Assembly (NCBI RefSeq): GCF_000227135.1
Contig: NC_018256.1
Location: 1,068,988 to 1,102,901 of the forward strand
Origin: Leishmania donovani
Lineage: Eukaryota; Euglenozoa; Kinetoplastea; Trypanosomatida; Trypanosomatidae
Length of the DNA stretch: 33,914 nt
Direction of reading: 5' to 3'
A program made the position numbers and the translations under genes. This document shows positions 18,777 to 29,114 of this stretch, one piece after another (position 1 is the first letter of the stretch; each line of letters opens with the position of its first letter). A model generated the notes under the pieces. The model made no database searches and was not told the DNA's origin. It saw nothing but the letters and a program-made list of their open reading frames with translations.

Positions 18777-19712
18777 GGAGACTAATACCTTCACACAGAC
18801 ACAAAACGGTGACAGTGCCATCCCTGCCACAACAGCGGCAGTCGAGCAAGAGGAACAAATCAACGAAAAGGGCAGGGTGAGGGGAAAGAGAAAGTCGCCT
18901 TCTCGTAACACGGCCACAGCCGGGAATACATGCCCCTCCTTACTTCTCAACACGACTGAACGGTTCGCTTGCCGTCGTGCGCCGCACACACGCTTTCTCG
19001 TTGTTGCCCCCTCCCCCCCCCAAATGCCTCTGCACCTCTTCACTTTCGCCTCAATGCACGGCAAGCGAACGTACACGTTTGATGTTTTCTCGCTGCCGTG
19101 TGCTGCGTTTGAGCGCGCGCGTCGCGATCGAGACAATCACCTCCACCATCATCGTCTTTTCCATTTTGTATCTTGCCCCCTTCACTGCGCCTCAGCATCT
19201 CCTCACCAGTGACATACACGCCCATACGCCGAAGGTGCGAGAATACGCTATTGCCTTCCGCCCATCCAGCTTTTCATTCACTTGCACGGCACAAGAAGAG
19301 ATCAAAACCACGGAGACGGAGGGCGAAGCACATCTCCACGTTTTTCCTGCATCAGCGGCTCTCTCTCTGTGCCCTGTGATATCATCCCCTCCTCGTGCCC
19401 TTTGGGCCCTGACCCCACGCCGCCGTCCCCCTTCTGCGCGCGTGTGGGTGCTTGCACCACCTCTCGCCACTCCTTCCCACCGGTGCAGAGGGTTACGGCC
19501 ATGTTCTGTTGCTTGCCTGCTTCCTCTTTTTCCACTTCCCTGTTCGCTCGCGCGCTCTGACAGCCGGGTAGAGAGACCGAGGCTTAGACGTAGACGTATA
19601 CGCACACGCACCCGCTCCGCAGCATAAACGCCGACGAGGCAGGTACTTCTTCACCCATACACGGGGAGAAGAGTGACGAAGGAGCGGTGCGGGGTAGCGA
19701 GAGGAGGAGCCT

Positions 19713-19742
19713 TTCGGTGTCTCTTCCTCTTTGTGGTCTTAG
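19713..19742 (+). promoter_or_regulatory. Candidate polypyrimidine tract and spliced-leader acceptor
   Basis: A T/C-rich tract followed by the AG at 19741-19742, 105 bases before the phosphodiesterase ATG. Confidence 0.4.
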
Positions 19743-19847
19743 CTTGTTTCTTTGCTTTCCCCGCGCGTGCGTTTGTGTTTGTCTTTGCGCTCACCACCCT
19801 TGTCGTGCTTTCATTGTCTTGCGTTGGTGTCTTGCTGTGCATTGAGT

Positions 19848-22022
19848 ATGGGCAGCGGAAATACGAAGCAGCCCACGGCGGCGCTGACGCCGACGCCGCC
19901 ATCCTCCAACGAGATGCAGATGCATTCAGCCTGCAAGAAAAAGGTCGACATTTCTTCCAGCGCTGACCGCGCCGAGGCGTTTACAGCAGCTGCGCGACTG
20001 CCGGCGCAGGCTGCACCACGACCGCCCCCTGTGGTCGTACCCCCACACTCCCCATCGACACAGACAGGGTGGGTGAACACGACTACCTCCGGCAATGCCC
20101 CAAAGTTGCTGGGCAAGGACAAGTACGTCAAGGAGTACGGCGCCTTGGCCATGAACAACCGTGCGAAGGCGGCGCTGCTAGGTACGCTGTTTCTCTTTTG
20201 TGACCCTGAGACGGAAAGCACGGTGGTGTCGTACCATGAGAAGAGCACCGGCTCTGTGTACGCGCGCAGCTACACGGATGAGGAGCTGGGGCAAGCAAAG
20301 CAGGCCGCTGGCGTATGCTTCTCGTGGGCTCCCTTCTTCAAGTCCCTAGCTACAGCCGTGATCAAGTCCAAGGCAACGGTTACCTCACTCGACCCGACTC
20401 GAAAGGACGCCAACTTTACCATCTTCAATAGCAAAGACCCCTCCCAAACGTACCCGTTTGTGGTTCCGATGGATATGGTGTCGGATGGGTCCTCACCGAA
20501 CGCGCGGGAGGTTTTCCGCTTTGTGGTGCACCCGTTGACACGTGCGTTGCAGTACAATCGTGCGAACAGCGGCTCGAGCGTGCGGGAGGCGTGCGCGGAG
20601 AAGCTGGAGTGTGAGTTGACGGTGCACACCGCTGCGACGAAGCAGCACACCACCTACGTAGACAAGCTGCTGCCCACGGTGCGCCCACTGCGAGAGGAGT
20701 CGGCGCTGCACTCCCACCGCGCCATGGTGGTTGGTCGCGAGGTGCGCAGCCTCGAGCGACGTCTCAAGGCCCGCGAGGCGCAGATGATCACAAAGCACCC
20801 ACTCGACCAGCTCTACGACGAGGGAGGTGCACAGAGCTTTCAGCACACCTTGTGGTCTCCTGAGCACATCCCACATGAGGGGGACCCGGACGAGGTGCTC
20901 TCGTTCTGCATCCGCTGCGCGTTTCCGTTAAGCCCGGGCATGAAGCTGAGTGACATCTCAGGTGTGCTGCAGCGGCCCGAGATTCGGAAGCAGATGGAGG
21001 CGAACGGCAACGGCCAGGTTATTGCAGAGGCGTTCGAGATCTTCAAGGGAATCGACCGCTGGGACTACGACACCATTCAGCTGGAGATCATCACCGACGG
21101 CAACGCCCTCTTCTACACGACGTACCTCCTCATCTACAAGCTGGACCTGGTCCGCTACTTCAACCTGGACGACGCCGTACTGCGCCGCTTCCTCGTAGCT
21201 GTGCAGAGCGCCTACCACCCGAACCCGTACCACAACGCCATGCACGGCGCGGATGTGACGCAAATCAACTACTACATTATGATGGTGGCCGGGCTTAGCG
21301 AGAAGTGCTGCTTGAGCAAAGAAGAGATCTTCGCCGGCATCATCGCCGGCGCCGTGCACGACTTCGACCACCCGGGCCTCAACAACAACTTCCACTCCCG
21401 CACTGGCGCCTACCTCGCCACTCTCTACAACGACAGGTCTATCCTGGAGAACCATCACCTTGCCTGCACTTTTGAGCTGCTGCGCAACCCACGCTACAAC
21501 ATCTTCGCCACGTTGTCGGACGAGCAGCGGCTGCTCGTGCGGGAAACCATACTGGAGATGGTTCTGGCGACGGACATGGGCAACCATGCGCGCATCTTCA
21601 AGAACTTCCAGGTGCGCATGTCGGAGGCGAGCGACTGGCACTCGAAGAAGGAAGACGTGCGGCTCGCTCTCTCCATGTCGATCAAGATGGCCGATATTTC
21701 GAACTGCGCGCGGCCCAACCATATCTACGCCGAGTGGGCCAAGAACATCTCGAAGGAGTTTTACCTCCAAGGCGACGCAGAAAAGAAGCTGAATCTCTCC
21801 ATCTCGCCCTTCATGGACCGGACGAAGGAGGCGGAGGAGTTCCCAAAGGGCCAGGTGTCGTTTATAATGTATATTGTGCAGCCTATGGTGGAGGCGATCT
21901 CGGTGCTACTGCCATTTATGACCTTTGCGGTAAATATGTGTATTGACAACAAGGAGTACTGGCGGCGCAAAACGGAGGAGGCGCAGAAGGCCGAGTCGGT
22001 AGAGGACGTCTGTGATCGATAA
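19848..22022 (+). CDS. Class I cyclic-nucleotide (cAMP) phosphodiesterase with N-myristoylation signal
   Basis: A 724-residue enzyme that hydrolyses cAMP (possibly also cGMP) to the 5'-monophosphate. The catalytic HD domain spans about 385-705. Y-H462-N-A-M-H466 gives the general acid His and the first metal His. H504-D505-F-D507-H508 is the H-D-x-x-H signature. D616 in M-A-D-I-S-N completes the metal site, and Q669 in K-G-Q-V-S-F is the purine-clamp glutamine. The N-terminus M-G-S-G-N-T-K fits N-myristoylation (Gly2, Thr6, Lys7), and Cys29 before K-K-K could be palmitoylated, so membrane or flagellar attachment is likely. Residues 80-240 form a domain I do not recognise, followed by a short coiled coil (about 283-310). 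No GAF pair (PDEB) and no FYVE finger (PDEC) is seen, so PDED or PDEA of kinetoplastids is the closest guess. ATG 19848 is the only good start. Confidence 0.93.
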   Translation: MGSGNTKQPTAALTPTPPSSNEMQMHSACKKKVDISSSADRAEAFTAAARLPAQAAPRPPPVVVPPHSPSTQTGWVNTTTSGNAPKLLGKDKYVKEYGALAMNNRAKAALLGTLFLFCDPETESTVVSYHEKSTGSVYARSYTDEELGQAKQAAGVCFSWAPFFKSLATAVIKSKATVTSLDPTRKDANFTIFNSKDPSQTYPFVVPMDMVSDGSSPNAREVFRFVVHPLTRALQYNRANSGSSVREACAEKLECELTVHTAATKQHTTYVDKLLPTVRPLREESALHSHRAMVVGREVRSLERRLKAREAQMITKHPLDQLYDEGGAQSFQHTLWSPEHIPHEGDPDEVLSFCIRCAFPLSPGMKLSDISGVLQRPEIRKQMEANGNGQVIAEAFEIFKGIDRWDYDTIQLEIITDGNALFYTTYLLIYKLDLVRYFNLDDAVLRRFLVAVQSAYHPNPYHNAMHGADVTQINYYIMMVAGLSEKCCLSKEEIFAGIIAGAVHDFDHPGLNNNFHSRTGAYLATLYNDRSILENHHLACTFELLRNPRYNIFATLSDEQRLLVRETILEMVLATDMGNHARIFKNFQVRMSEASDWHSKKEDVRLALSMSIKMADISNCARPNHIYAEWAKNISKEFYLQGDAEKKLNLSISPFMDRTKEAEEFPKGQVSFIMYIVQPMVEAISVLLPFMTFAVNMCIDNKEYWRRKTEEAQKAESVEDVCDR

Positions 22023-23825
22023 GCCGAAAGGCGCCCCTTCACGGGTGTGATGCGTCGAAGGAAAACAACAGGGAAGAGATCCGTAGATGAGAGGGTGAAG
22101 AGGGAAGAGACAGAGCAAAGGGGGAGGCGTGCGTGGTGCAAGAAGAGCGAGAGAGCACAAGAGAGTCGCAGGCCCAGTAGAGGAAGCAATGACGGGGGGA
22201 GGAGGAGAGCCCGCTTTTGCATCATGTAAAGTTTTCTTGTGCTCTATTTTTGGAACATCTTTTCATTTTTCTTCGTGCTACGGTTTTTCTAGTTTCGTGC
22301 ACTTCTCTTCTGTCTTTGTGTAAATATAAGCTCTGTTGTTGTTAAGAGTCTCTCCCTCCCCTCTCTCCCTCCACTCCCACCACGAGGTTTCTCTGTTTCT
22401 CTGCTTTCTTATTACCTGCTTCATTTCGCTTCGCTCTCTTTTTCGTGCTGGAACCCTTTTCACTTTTTTTTTTCCGTGCGTGTGCGTCTCTCTCTCTGTG
22501 CGTGTTTTCGTGACCTCTTAAAGGTAGGCCAGCATGGGTGGGTGCCAGACACCTGTCAACGTGACTCTCTCCTGTCAACTGCGTGCCCTGGTTCTGCCCC
22601 CGTCTCTTTTTTCCTCTTTTTCTATCTTGCGAGTGCTACGGTTGTCTCAACTCTCTCCTCTTCCCCTTTCCATGTGTTGGCTCTTGTCCATGTCGTCTCT
22701 TGATCTCCCCTGCCCCCCCCCCCACTGCCGTCGCAGCTCTCTCTTTTTTCGTTACGTGTGCCTTTTGCTTAGCCGCTGATCTTGTTGCTGCGGACGTGGT
22801 GTGTTGGACGCCTCTATCTCTGTTCTCCCCTCCCCTTTCCTCCCTGCGCCTTTTGGCGTGTACCTGGGGAGAGGGCATGCCCGGCGATGGAGAACGAGCC
22901 GCTATTATGCGCTCGCGTGCTTTCGGTGCTTCTTCCTTCTCGTGCGTGCATTACAAACCCCCTTCTCATTTCTCACCTCACCATCTCTCTTTACGACATC
23001 CACCGCAGATAATGCATGAGGTATGTGTCTAGCGTTCACGCATATGTTCTGTGTCGTTGACATTTTTTATTGCTTTAGATTCTCGTTTTCACCTCTCTCA
23101 GGGCATTCTTTTTTCGCTCTTTCTCTTTGCCGTTGGAGCTGTTGAAGCCAACTGGCCACGGAGACTCTCTCTCAAGGGAAGTCTGCGAGGTATGGCAGAG
23201 AATGGCGTGCACGGACAACTGTGCTTGGATGTGCAGCAATGGTCAATGCGCACAAACAAAAAGGCGGAAAAACGTTTCTCGAAGCAAGAGCGAGCGAGGG
23301 AGGAGGAGGAGGAGGTGCGTGTGGGTGTCTTTGGAGGGCGACACGGGGGCAAAGGAAAAGAGAAAACCACCACAGCAACTGCCACAGAAGACAGTGTAAA
23401 GGAGAGCGCGCGTACTCACTCGAATGCCATCGAAACACGTGCGGAACGTCGTCGAAATGTACACGCAGCTTCGTTGATACCGCTTCATTTTTCTGTTTTG
23501 CGCATCATTAGGGTGTGTTCCTTCGTCCTCCAACCCTTCATCTGGATGCAGGGTCCGTGGCCAGGAGTGCCTCCTCCGTGCCTTTAACCTCCTCTCTCGT
23601 TCCCTTTGGCTGCTGCGCTCTTCCCACACGGCCTTCTTGTTCCGCCTCTCGGCTGCCGTCTCCATAAGTTGTGTCACCGCGCTGTCTTTTTTTTTCCTTT
23701 TGCCGGATTAGTCGTTCTATAGTTTGTTCTGCTTGATTCGCCCCACTTTAGGCATGCACTCGTCGATCCTGTGAGCTTGCTGAGGCATGCGCCCCTCCAG
23801 TAAGCTCTAGGGAAGTTTCTCCAGG

Positions 23826-23851
23826 ACACACACACACACACACACACACAC
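23826..23851 (+). repeat. CA microsatellite
   Basis: Thirteen or so CA units. Confidence 0.93.
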
Positions 23852-24153
23852 GACCGAATCAGGCATGCGGTGGCGTCAAGTGCCTGAAACACCAAAAAAA
23901 AGACGGCAGTCGATCCAGCGAAAAGAGAGACAAAAAAATCGGATCAGCCAAAACGCCTCTTCCTCCGCCCCTTCTTCTTTGCCGTTGATATGGAGTCTCC
24001 TTGGCCTATGGCCAGCTCCTGGCCTCTCTTCCTTCGATCTGCTAGCAGCACCACCGTCCCCTCCCACTGTCTCGAAAAACAACAAAAAACTTCAGTCTGT
24101 GCGTGTGTGATCCGCTTTGTGCGCACCTGCTCCTCTACAAGGCAACAGACGAA

Positions 24154-24170
24154 ACACACACACACACACA
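24154..24170 (+). repeat. CA microsatellite, short
   Basis: Eight CA units in a T/C-rich spacer. Confidence 0.85.
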
Positions 24171-25090
24171 ATCATTCTCATCTGTCGGTGTTTCCGTGTA
24201 AGGCGTATTTGTTTGTCTGCACATGTGAGTCTGCCTCTCTCCCCTCTCTACTTTCTCCCCTACCCTCCTCCAGACAGATGGCGGCACGCGGATGCGTAGT
24301 ACACCTCTATTTGGTCTACACGTCTTTCCCTTCTCTGGATCTTTCTCAAGGTGCCATCATAAGACGGGCCTTTGACGAACATTTCTCTCGCGGAGAGAGC
24401 TCGCTACTGCCACCCCGCGCACCTCTTTTGGTTTCTTCGTTTCTTCACCGGGGCCATGCTAAAACTCCTTTTTTCTTTTAGGTGTGTGTATGTTTGTGAT
24501 CTCTGACGCACTTTTTTTCTCACGCGTGTTGGCTGAATGGGTCTCTTCCACCGTGCTGATCCCTGCATCTGTTCGTCAGCTTGTGCTGACCGTCGCCTCC
24601 TCATCTCTACCTTCTCCCCACTGCCTCCTGTTCGCTCCTTTCTCTTGGGTATCGCTTTCCTCCCAGCCAGTAGGTATAGGCGCGTTGATCTTTTTTTTTC
24701 ATCTGAGGATGCTGTAGGAGGGGGAAGGGGGCTGCCGCGGCCGGTAATGCCAGGAGCTGGGAAAAATAAAGCAGACGATACTTCTCAACAGTGGAAGAGA
24801 GGGGGTGAGAGACACTCGTGCGAAAAAGGAACAAAGAAAGCAGTTTCACACAGCAGCAACAACAGTAGCGCATCTATTCCACTAACAGCTGAGGGATACA
24901 GATAACGTGTAGCAGTGCAGTTGACAAAGGGTGTATCCTGACGCGGACACAAAAGCATGTATAGTGTTCTCCTCCTCCCCCTTTTATTTTTTTTTCGCTA
25001 CCACTCCTACTACTTGCCTTTTCTGGGAGCTGTGTGTTTGAGTGTACGTGGCACCTCTGTGGTGTTCATCTCCCTCCTACTTCCTCCCTT

Positions 25091-25441
25091 TACCACCACC
25101 GACCTTTTTGTATGGCTGTGCATGCGTGCGCCTGTGATTGTGCTATGCTATTTTGTTTTTGCATGCTCGTTGATGATTGAGACGGTGGCCTTTTCCGTCT
25201 CTCTCTTGTTGTGTGTGGTGGTGGTGGTGGTGGAGGTCTCTGCGCGCCTCTCATCCCTGCACCTCTCTACTTTTAAATCCGCTTCCTTTGTTTTCCGTCT
25301 CGTGTTGTGAGAGAAGCTTTTTATTTTTTTACCCTTTTGGTTTCGCTTTCAAGGCGTCACTCTACAACGCGCAAGCCGGTGAAGATACGCATAAGACTGC
25401 AGCTCACCTACGTGTGCTGTGCTACAGCGAAACCCTGGCCA
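25091..25441. repeat. 351-base segment repeated across an N gap (assembly overlap)
   Basis: Identical by eye to 25566-25916, from TACCACCACCGACC to CCCTGGCCA, including the same GGT microsatellite length. Its right end already lies inside family B repeat DNA, where the contig broke. It should be read as one copy, not two. Confidence 0.88.
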
Positions 25442-25565
25442 NNNNNNNNNNNNNNNNNNNNNNNNNNNNNNNNNNNNNNNNNNNNNNNNNNNNNNNNNNN
25501 NNNNNNNNNNNNNNNNNNNNNNNNNNNNNNNNNNNNNNNNNNNNNNNNNNNNNNNNNNNNNNNNN
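25442..25565. other. Assembly gap (124 N)
   Basis: Flanked by the two identical 351-base segments, so the true gap is negative (an overlap). Confidence 0.95.
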
Positions 25566-25823
25566 TACCACCACCGACCTTTTTGTATGGCTGTGCATGC
25601 GTGCGCCTGTGATTGTGCTATGCTATTTTGTTTTTGCATGCTCGTTGATGATTGAGACGGTGGCCTTTTCCGTCTCTCTCTTGTTGTGTGTGGTGGTGGT
25701 GGTGGTGGAGGTCTCTGCGCGCCTCTCATCCCTGCACCTCTCTACTTTTAAATCCGCTTCCTTTGTTTTCCGTCTCGTGTTGTGAGAGAAGCTTTTTATT
25801 TTTTTACCCTTTTGGTTTCGCTT

Positions 25824-26700
25824 TCAAGGCGTCACTCTACAACGCGCAAGCCGGTGAAGATACGCATAAGACTGCAGCTCACCTACGTGTGCTGTGCTAC
25901 AGCGAAACCCTGGCCAGCCAGGGCGAACCGCCCTGCCGACGGATCGGGCCATGCGCCTTGCGGGCTCTTCTCGTCCTTACTCGTCCTTCCTCGTCCCTTC
26001 TTCGCACACGTGCTGCGCCATCGACGCCACACGGAGACTCGCGTGGGCTGCATGCCTTGATCCACGCGGTCCGTGCCCGGGCTCCTGCTCGAGGGCGCGA
26101 GCGGTGGCGCCCGTCGTGCGGACAATAAGGGCGTGGCCGAGGCNNNNNNNNNNNNNNNNNNNNNNNNNNNNNNNNNNNNNNNNNNNNNNNNNNNNNNNNN
26201 NNNNNNNNNNNNNNNNNNNNNNNNNNNNNNNNNNNNNNNNNNCGGGCTCCTGCTCGAGGGCGCGAGCGGTGGCGCCCGTCGTGCGGACAATAAGGGCGTG
26301 GTCGAGGCGCATGCCGGGAGAGTTCAAGGAGGGGGCGGGCCAGCCTCAGGTCATGGCCCTCTGAAACCCGGCACAACCTGCCTGTATGCCATGCTTTTCT
26401 TCCTCTCAGCTGCCTCAAGCCGCGGCACCCCATAGGATGGCGTGGCGGCTCTCCACATGGGAGCCTGGAGGGCTCGATGGTGCCATTCGGGGGTGTTCTC
26501 GTCCTGCTTCCGGCATCCGTGCCTCATCGGCCGGCCCGGTCGGATGGGGGAGGTGCCGCCTGCTTGCGCACGCGTGCGCCTCGGCGTCGATCGGTATGGA
26601 TCTCTTCGCGCCGCTTTCGCCCATCACTCCTGCTCGGCTGACCTCTGCATGCCGTGACTGGATGTGGCGCAGCACGCCAGCTGTGGCTGGCAGCGCGTGC
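25824..26700 (-). mobile_element. Family B retroposon-like repeat, 5'-truncated copy
   Basis: Near-identical reverse complement of the copy at 29115-30236. In element sense its 3' end is at 25824 and is followed by an A-rich stretch (the T-rich stretch TTTTTATTTTTTTACCC at 25794-25810 on the + strand), as expected of a retroposon tail. The copy stops at 26700, while the partner has more sequence, consistent with 5' truncation. It is GC-rich and non-coding. It carries a hairpin (AGGGCG, loop, CGCCCT) near 25918-25933 and a run of short CGTCCTT-like units at 25969-25995. It contains a 99-N gap with a 66-base duplicated overlap. No clear ingi/L1Tc signature was found in it, so its class is less certain than family A. 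Confidence 0.68.
26144..26242. other. Assembly gap (99 N) with overlapping flanks
   Basis: The 66 bases before (26078-26143) and after (26243-26308) are the same except for one C/T difference. The mismatch suggests that the two contigs may come from different repeat copies or alleles. Confidence 0.93.
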
Positions 26701-28031
26701 ACACCTGGCTCATCGTCTTACATCCTGGTTGCTGCTTTCTAGGAGAGGAGGTTTCTTTTCCAAGGAGACTCTACTGCCTGTGTCCATGTGGGTGCTCCTC
26801 TTGCCCTCTCTCTCGGGGGTTGGCTTGTTTGCTGCGATCTGTGGGTCTCTGAGAGGTTTGTTTGCTCGTTCTGTCTTTGTGTTGTTCTCCATTTCGCTTT
26901 CTTGTTTTTTTTTCTCGCTTTCGCCCTTCGCTTACAGCCTTTTCGCTTGTCGTTCGCGTCGCTGTGCTGCCTTGCCTGCCGTCCATTTCTTTTTCGATTC
27001 TCTTGCTTGTTGTGATGTTTTTTTTTGTTCCTCACTTTTATGGATGTGTGAATGTTACGTGAGCATACAGGTGCGTCTGTGCGTGCGCTCCTTAGGGGAA
27101 GATCCGAAGGGGCTGGGGGAGGGGGTGAGGACCGTGGTGTGGCGCACGCACCTCCCGCCACCATCACACGTACGCGTATATCTGAACGGTGGGATGCACG
27201 ATACGCATTGATTTCGATATGCTAGTTTCTGTCTCTGGGTTCGCATTTTTGCTTGTTGGTATACGGGCCTTTGTCCGCGTGGATGTTGGGGCTGCCAAGG
27301 CTGGTGCTTGTTCTTCTCTTCGTGTTCTCCATGTTCTCCCTTTATTGACATTCCTCCCTTGAACCCCCCCCCCTAACCATCAAAACCTATGCGACGGACG
27401 TTGCGTTTGCGTCAACCCACACTGCCGCTCTCTCTCTCGCTTCCCTCGACGTGCCGTGTAAGTAGACCCTTTTTGTGCTGCGAAGGACAGAGCATAGGGC
27501 AGTGAAGGTTCAACACAGGTGAAGCTGAAGGGAGAACGCTGTCTCTCCCTCCTGATCGTAGACGCACGCAGCGTGAAATCGCGGTTCTTCATGAAAGAGA
27601 GTCCTTGCTTTGTCAGGAGTGCAATTCCACTGTCGTGTTCTCCGACATCTCTGCCTTATCAAACATGCTCTCCGTTGTTCCCTTCTGCATCCACCCTGCC
27701 ATGCTCTCTTTTCACCCTACTCTCGGTCTCTCGCACACTTATGGCTGCTTACGCGACGACGATGGCAACCGCCTCACCTACGCATTCCACATACTCGAAT
27801 CGACAACCAGAGGACATCCCCAGAGCCCTTCTACCCACGCCAATACGCACGTCTCTGAACGTTTCTCCTCACCTTCTCTACTAACTTCTCGCGCGCCATC
27901 GTTGCTTCACTGTGTCGTCTACGCCGACCTCCTCTTTCCTTTCTCCCCTTTTAGTGGTTTCCTTTTTTCAGCGGCATTTCCCTTTTTTTTGCTTGGCGCT
28001 CCCAATTCGTCCGTTTCTTGTCGAGCTGCCG
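26701..28031. other. Spacer and leader of HSP20
   Basis: 1.3 kb, T/C-rich, with a C run at 27366-27373 and no recognised gene. Candidate splice acceptors for HSP20 are AG 27953-27954 after a strong C/T tract (27929-27952) and AG 27970-27971, 61-78 bases before the ATG. Confidence 0.5.
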
Positions 28032-28499
28032 ATGTGGAGCCCGAGCAACAAGAGGGACTCGCTCATCAACAGCGACGACGCCCTCTTCCCTTTTCTCCTT
28101 CATTTTCCTGGTTTACATCCGCGTCAAATGTTCAGCTCCTTCTTCTCATCGCGCTCGCGCGGGTCGTGGATTCCAGCCGTCGATATATCGGAGCAGGACG
28201 ACGGCTACACACTTGTTGCTGACCTGCCAGAAGTGAGAAAGGAGGACCTGCGTGTGTACACGGAGAGTTCGAGCATCATCTGCATCTCTGGCAACCGCAA
28301 GCACATCCTAAAGCAGGACGAGCACCAGCTGCTCGTTGCGGAGCGCGGCGCCGGCCGCTTTGAACGGTGCTTCGACCTCCCCACTTCCGTCGACAGCAGC
28401 AAAATCAAGGCCAGCTTCAACGATCAACAGCTGAATGTGTCCATTCCAAAACTGCGAAATTCGAGGTCTGGAACGTCCAACACAGTCACCATCGACTAA
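28032..28499 (+). CDS. HSP20: Small heat shock protein, HSP20/alpha-crystallin family
   Basis: A 155-residue small heat shock protein: an ATP-independent holdase chaperone that binds unfolding proteins and forms oligomers, probably cytosolic. The alpha-crystallin domain spans about W46 to K140, with W-I-P-A-V-D-I at its start, A-D-L-P-E-V-R-K-E-D-L for the conserved strand, G-R-F-E-R-C-F-D-L-P and V-S-I-P-K at its end. The usual A-x3-N-G-V-L signature reads A127-S-F-N-D-Q-Q-L134, so the conserved glycine is missing. A V-x-I motif (152-154) at the extreme C-terminus can serve as the I/V-x-I/V oligomer contact. ATG 28032 gives the usual family length. The gene sits alone between two inverted family B repeats and upstream of L13, an arrangement I recall from Leishmania chromosome 29. 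Confidence 0.93.
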   Translation: MWSPSNKRDSLINSDDALFPFLLHFPGLHPRQMFSSFFSSRSRGSWIPAVDISEQDDGYTLVADLPEVRKEDLRVYTESSSIICISGNRKHILKQDEHQLLVAERGAGRFERCFDLPTSVDSSKIKASFNDQQLNVSIPKLRNSRSGTSNTVTID

Positions 28500-29114
28500 C
28501 GGTGCTGCCATACGGTGAGATGATGAGCGACCAGAAGCGGGAGGAGGAAATGAAGAGGGACGCAGGCGGGTGCACCGGCTGACGCCGCGGAATGCGAAGC
28601 CTCGCGTACGCCCTCCGACGGCTCTGTTGCATCTGCCACATCTTTTCAGGCTTCCGATGGAACACTTGGTCACCGGTCTTCGACGCCAGCCCAACATCGC
28701 CCAAAGCCGCGCTCACGGGACGATAGGAGGCGATGCTCGCCCAGCTGCGCACGGGTGCCTTGACCGTACTTCGGATTCCTGCAGCGGCGGCTGGGTGGCG
28801 GCGACAGCATGGAGTGCTGAGGGCGTGCGGCCTACTAGTGCGCTAGCGCTGTGGTGCTTGCGCGCCCGCCAGAGCCTCCGCCCCCGCCTTTGGAAGGCGC
28901 GCGGCCTCGGGAGAAGGTGGAGTGCCCCCTGCTGCCTCACACTCACGGCAGCGTCCGGCCTGTCGCGGTGCGTGCGGGCAGGCCNNNNNNNNNNNNNNAC
29001 GGCCCCTCCCTGTGGCATCGACGGAAAGGGAGTGCGAGTGCAGCGAACCCCCGCCCCGGACAGCAACGTCGTGCTGAAGCAAATCCCAAGGTCGGAAAGT
29101 GCGAGCACGCTGCA
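28500..29114. other. HSP20 downstream region, possible 5' extension of family B
   Basis: The DNA is GC-rich and unlike the T/C-rich spacers. From about 28840 on it may be the 5' part of the longer family B copy, which the partner at 25824-26700 lacks. It contains a 14-N gap at 28985-28998. No gene is recognised. Confidence 0.45.
28985..28998. other. Assembly gap (14 N)
   Basis: A short run of N in GC-rich DNA, preceded by a G/C-rich possible hairpin (GGCCTGTCG and GGGCAGGCC). Confidence 0.95.

Larger units (their letters stand above)
18451..19847. other. Spacer and leader of the phosphodiesterase
   Basis: 1.4 kb without a recognised gene. It contains a CA tract at 18753-18776 after an A run, a C run at 19013-19021, and T/C-rich stretches near the downstream gene. 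The phosphodiesterase frame stays open upstream of its ATG, but that part translates to hydrophobic low complexity. Confidence 0.55.
22023..25823. other. Long spacer downstream of the phosphodiesterase
   Basis: 3.8 kb with no convincing gene. It has purine-rich DNA at 22040-22200 (phosphodiesterase 3'UTR), then T/C-rich DNA, CA tracts, a GGT tract and a C run at 22713-22723. A 351-base segment appears twice around an N gap (25091-25441 and 25566-25916) and is counted as an assembly artefact. Confidence 0.55.

Noticed and set aside
23051..23587. 178-residue open frame downstream of the phosphodiesterase
   Set aside because: Composition switches with local purine or pyrimidine bias, no domain is seen, and no splice signal is placed sensibly.
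25177..25785. Apparent tandem duplication with repeated open frames
   Set aside because: Exact 351-base repetition across a run of N is an unmerged contig overlap.
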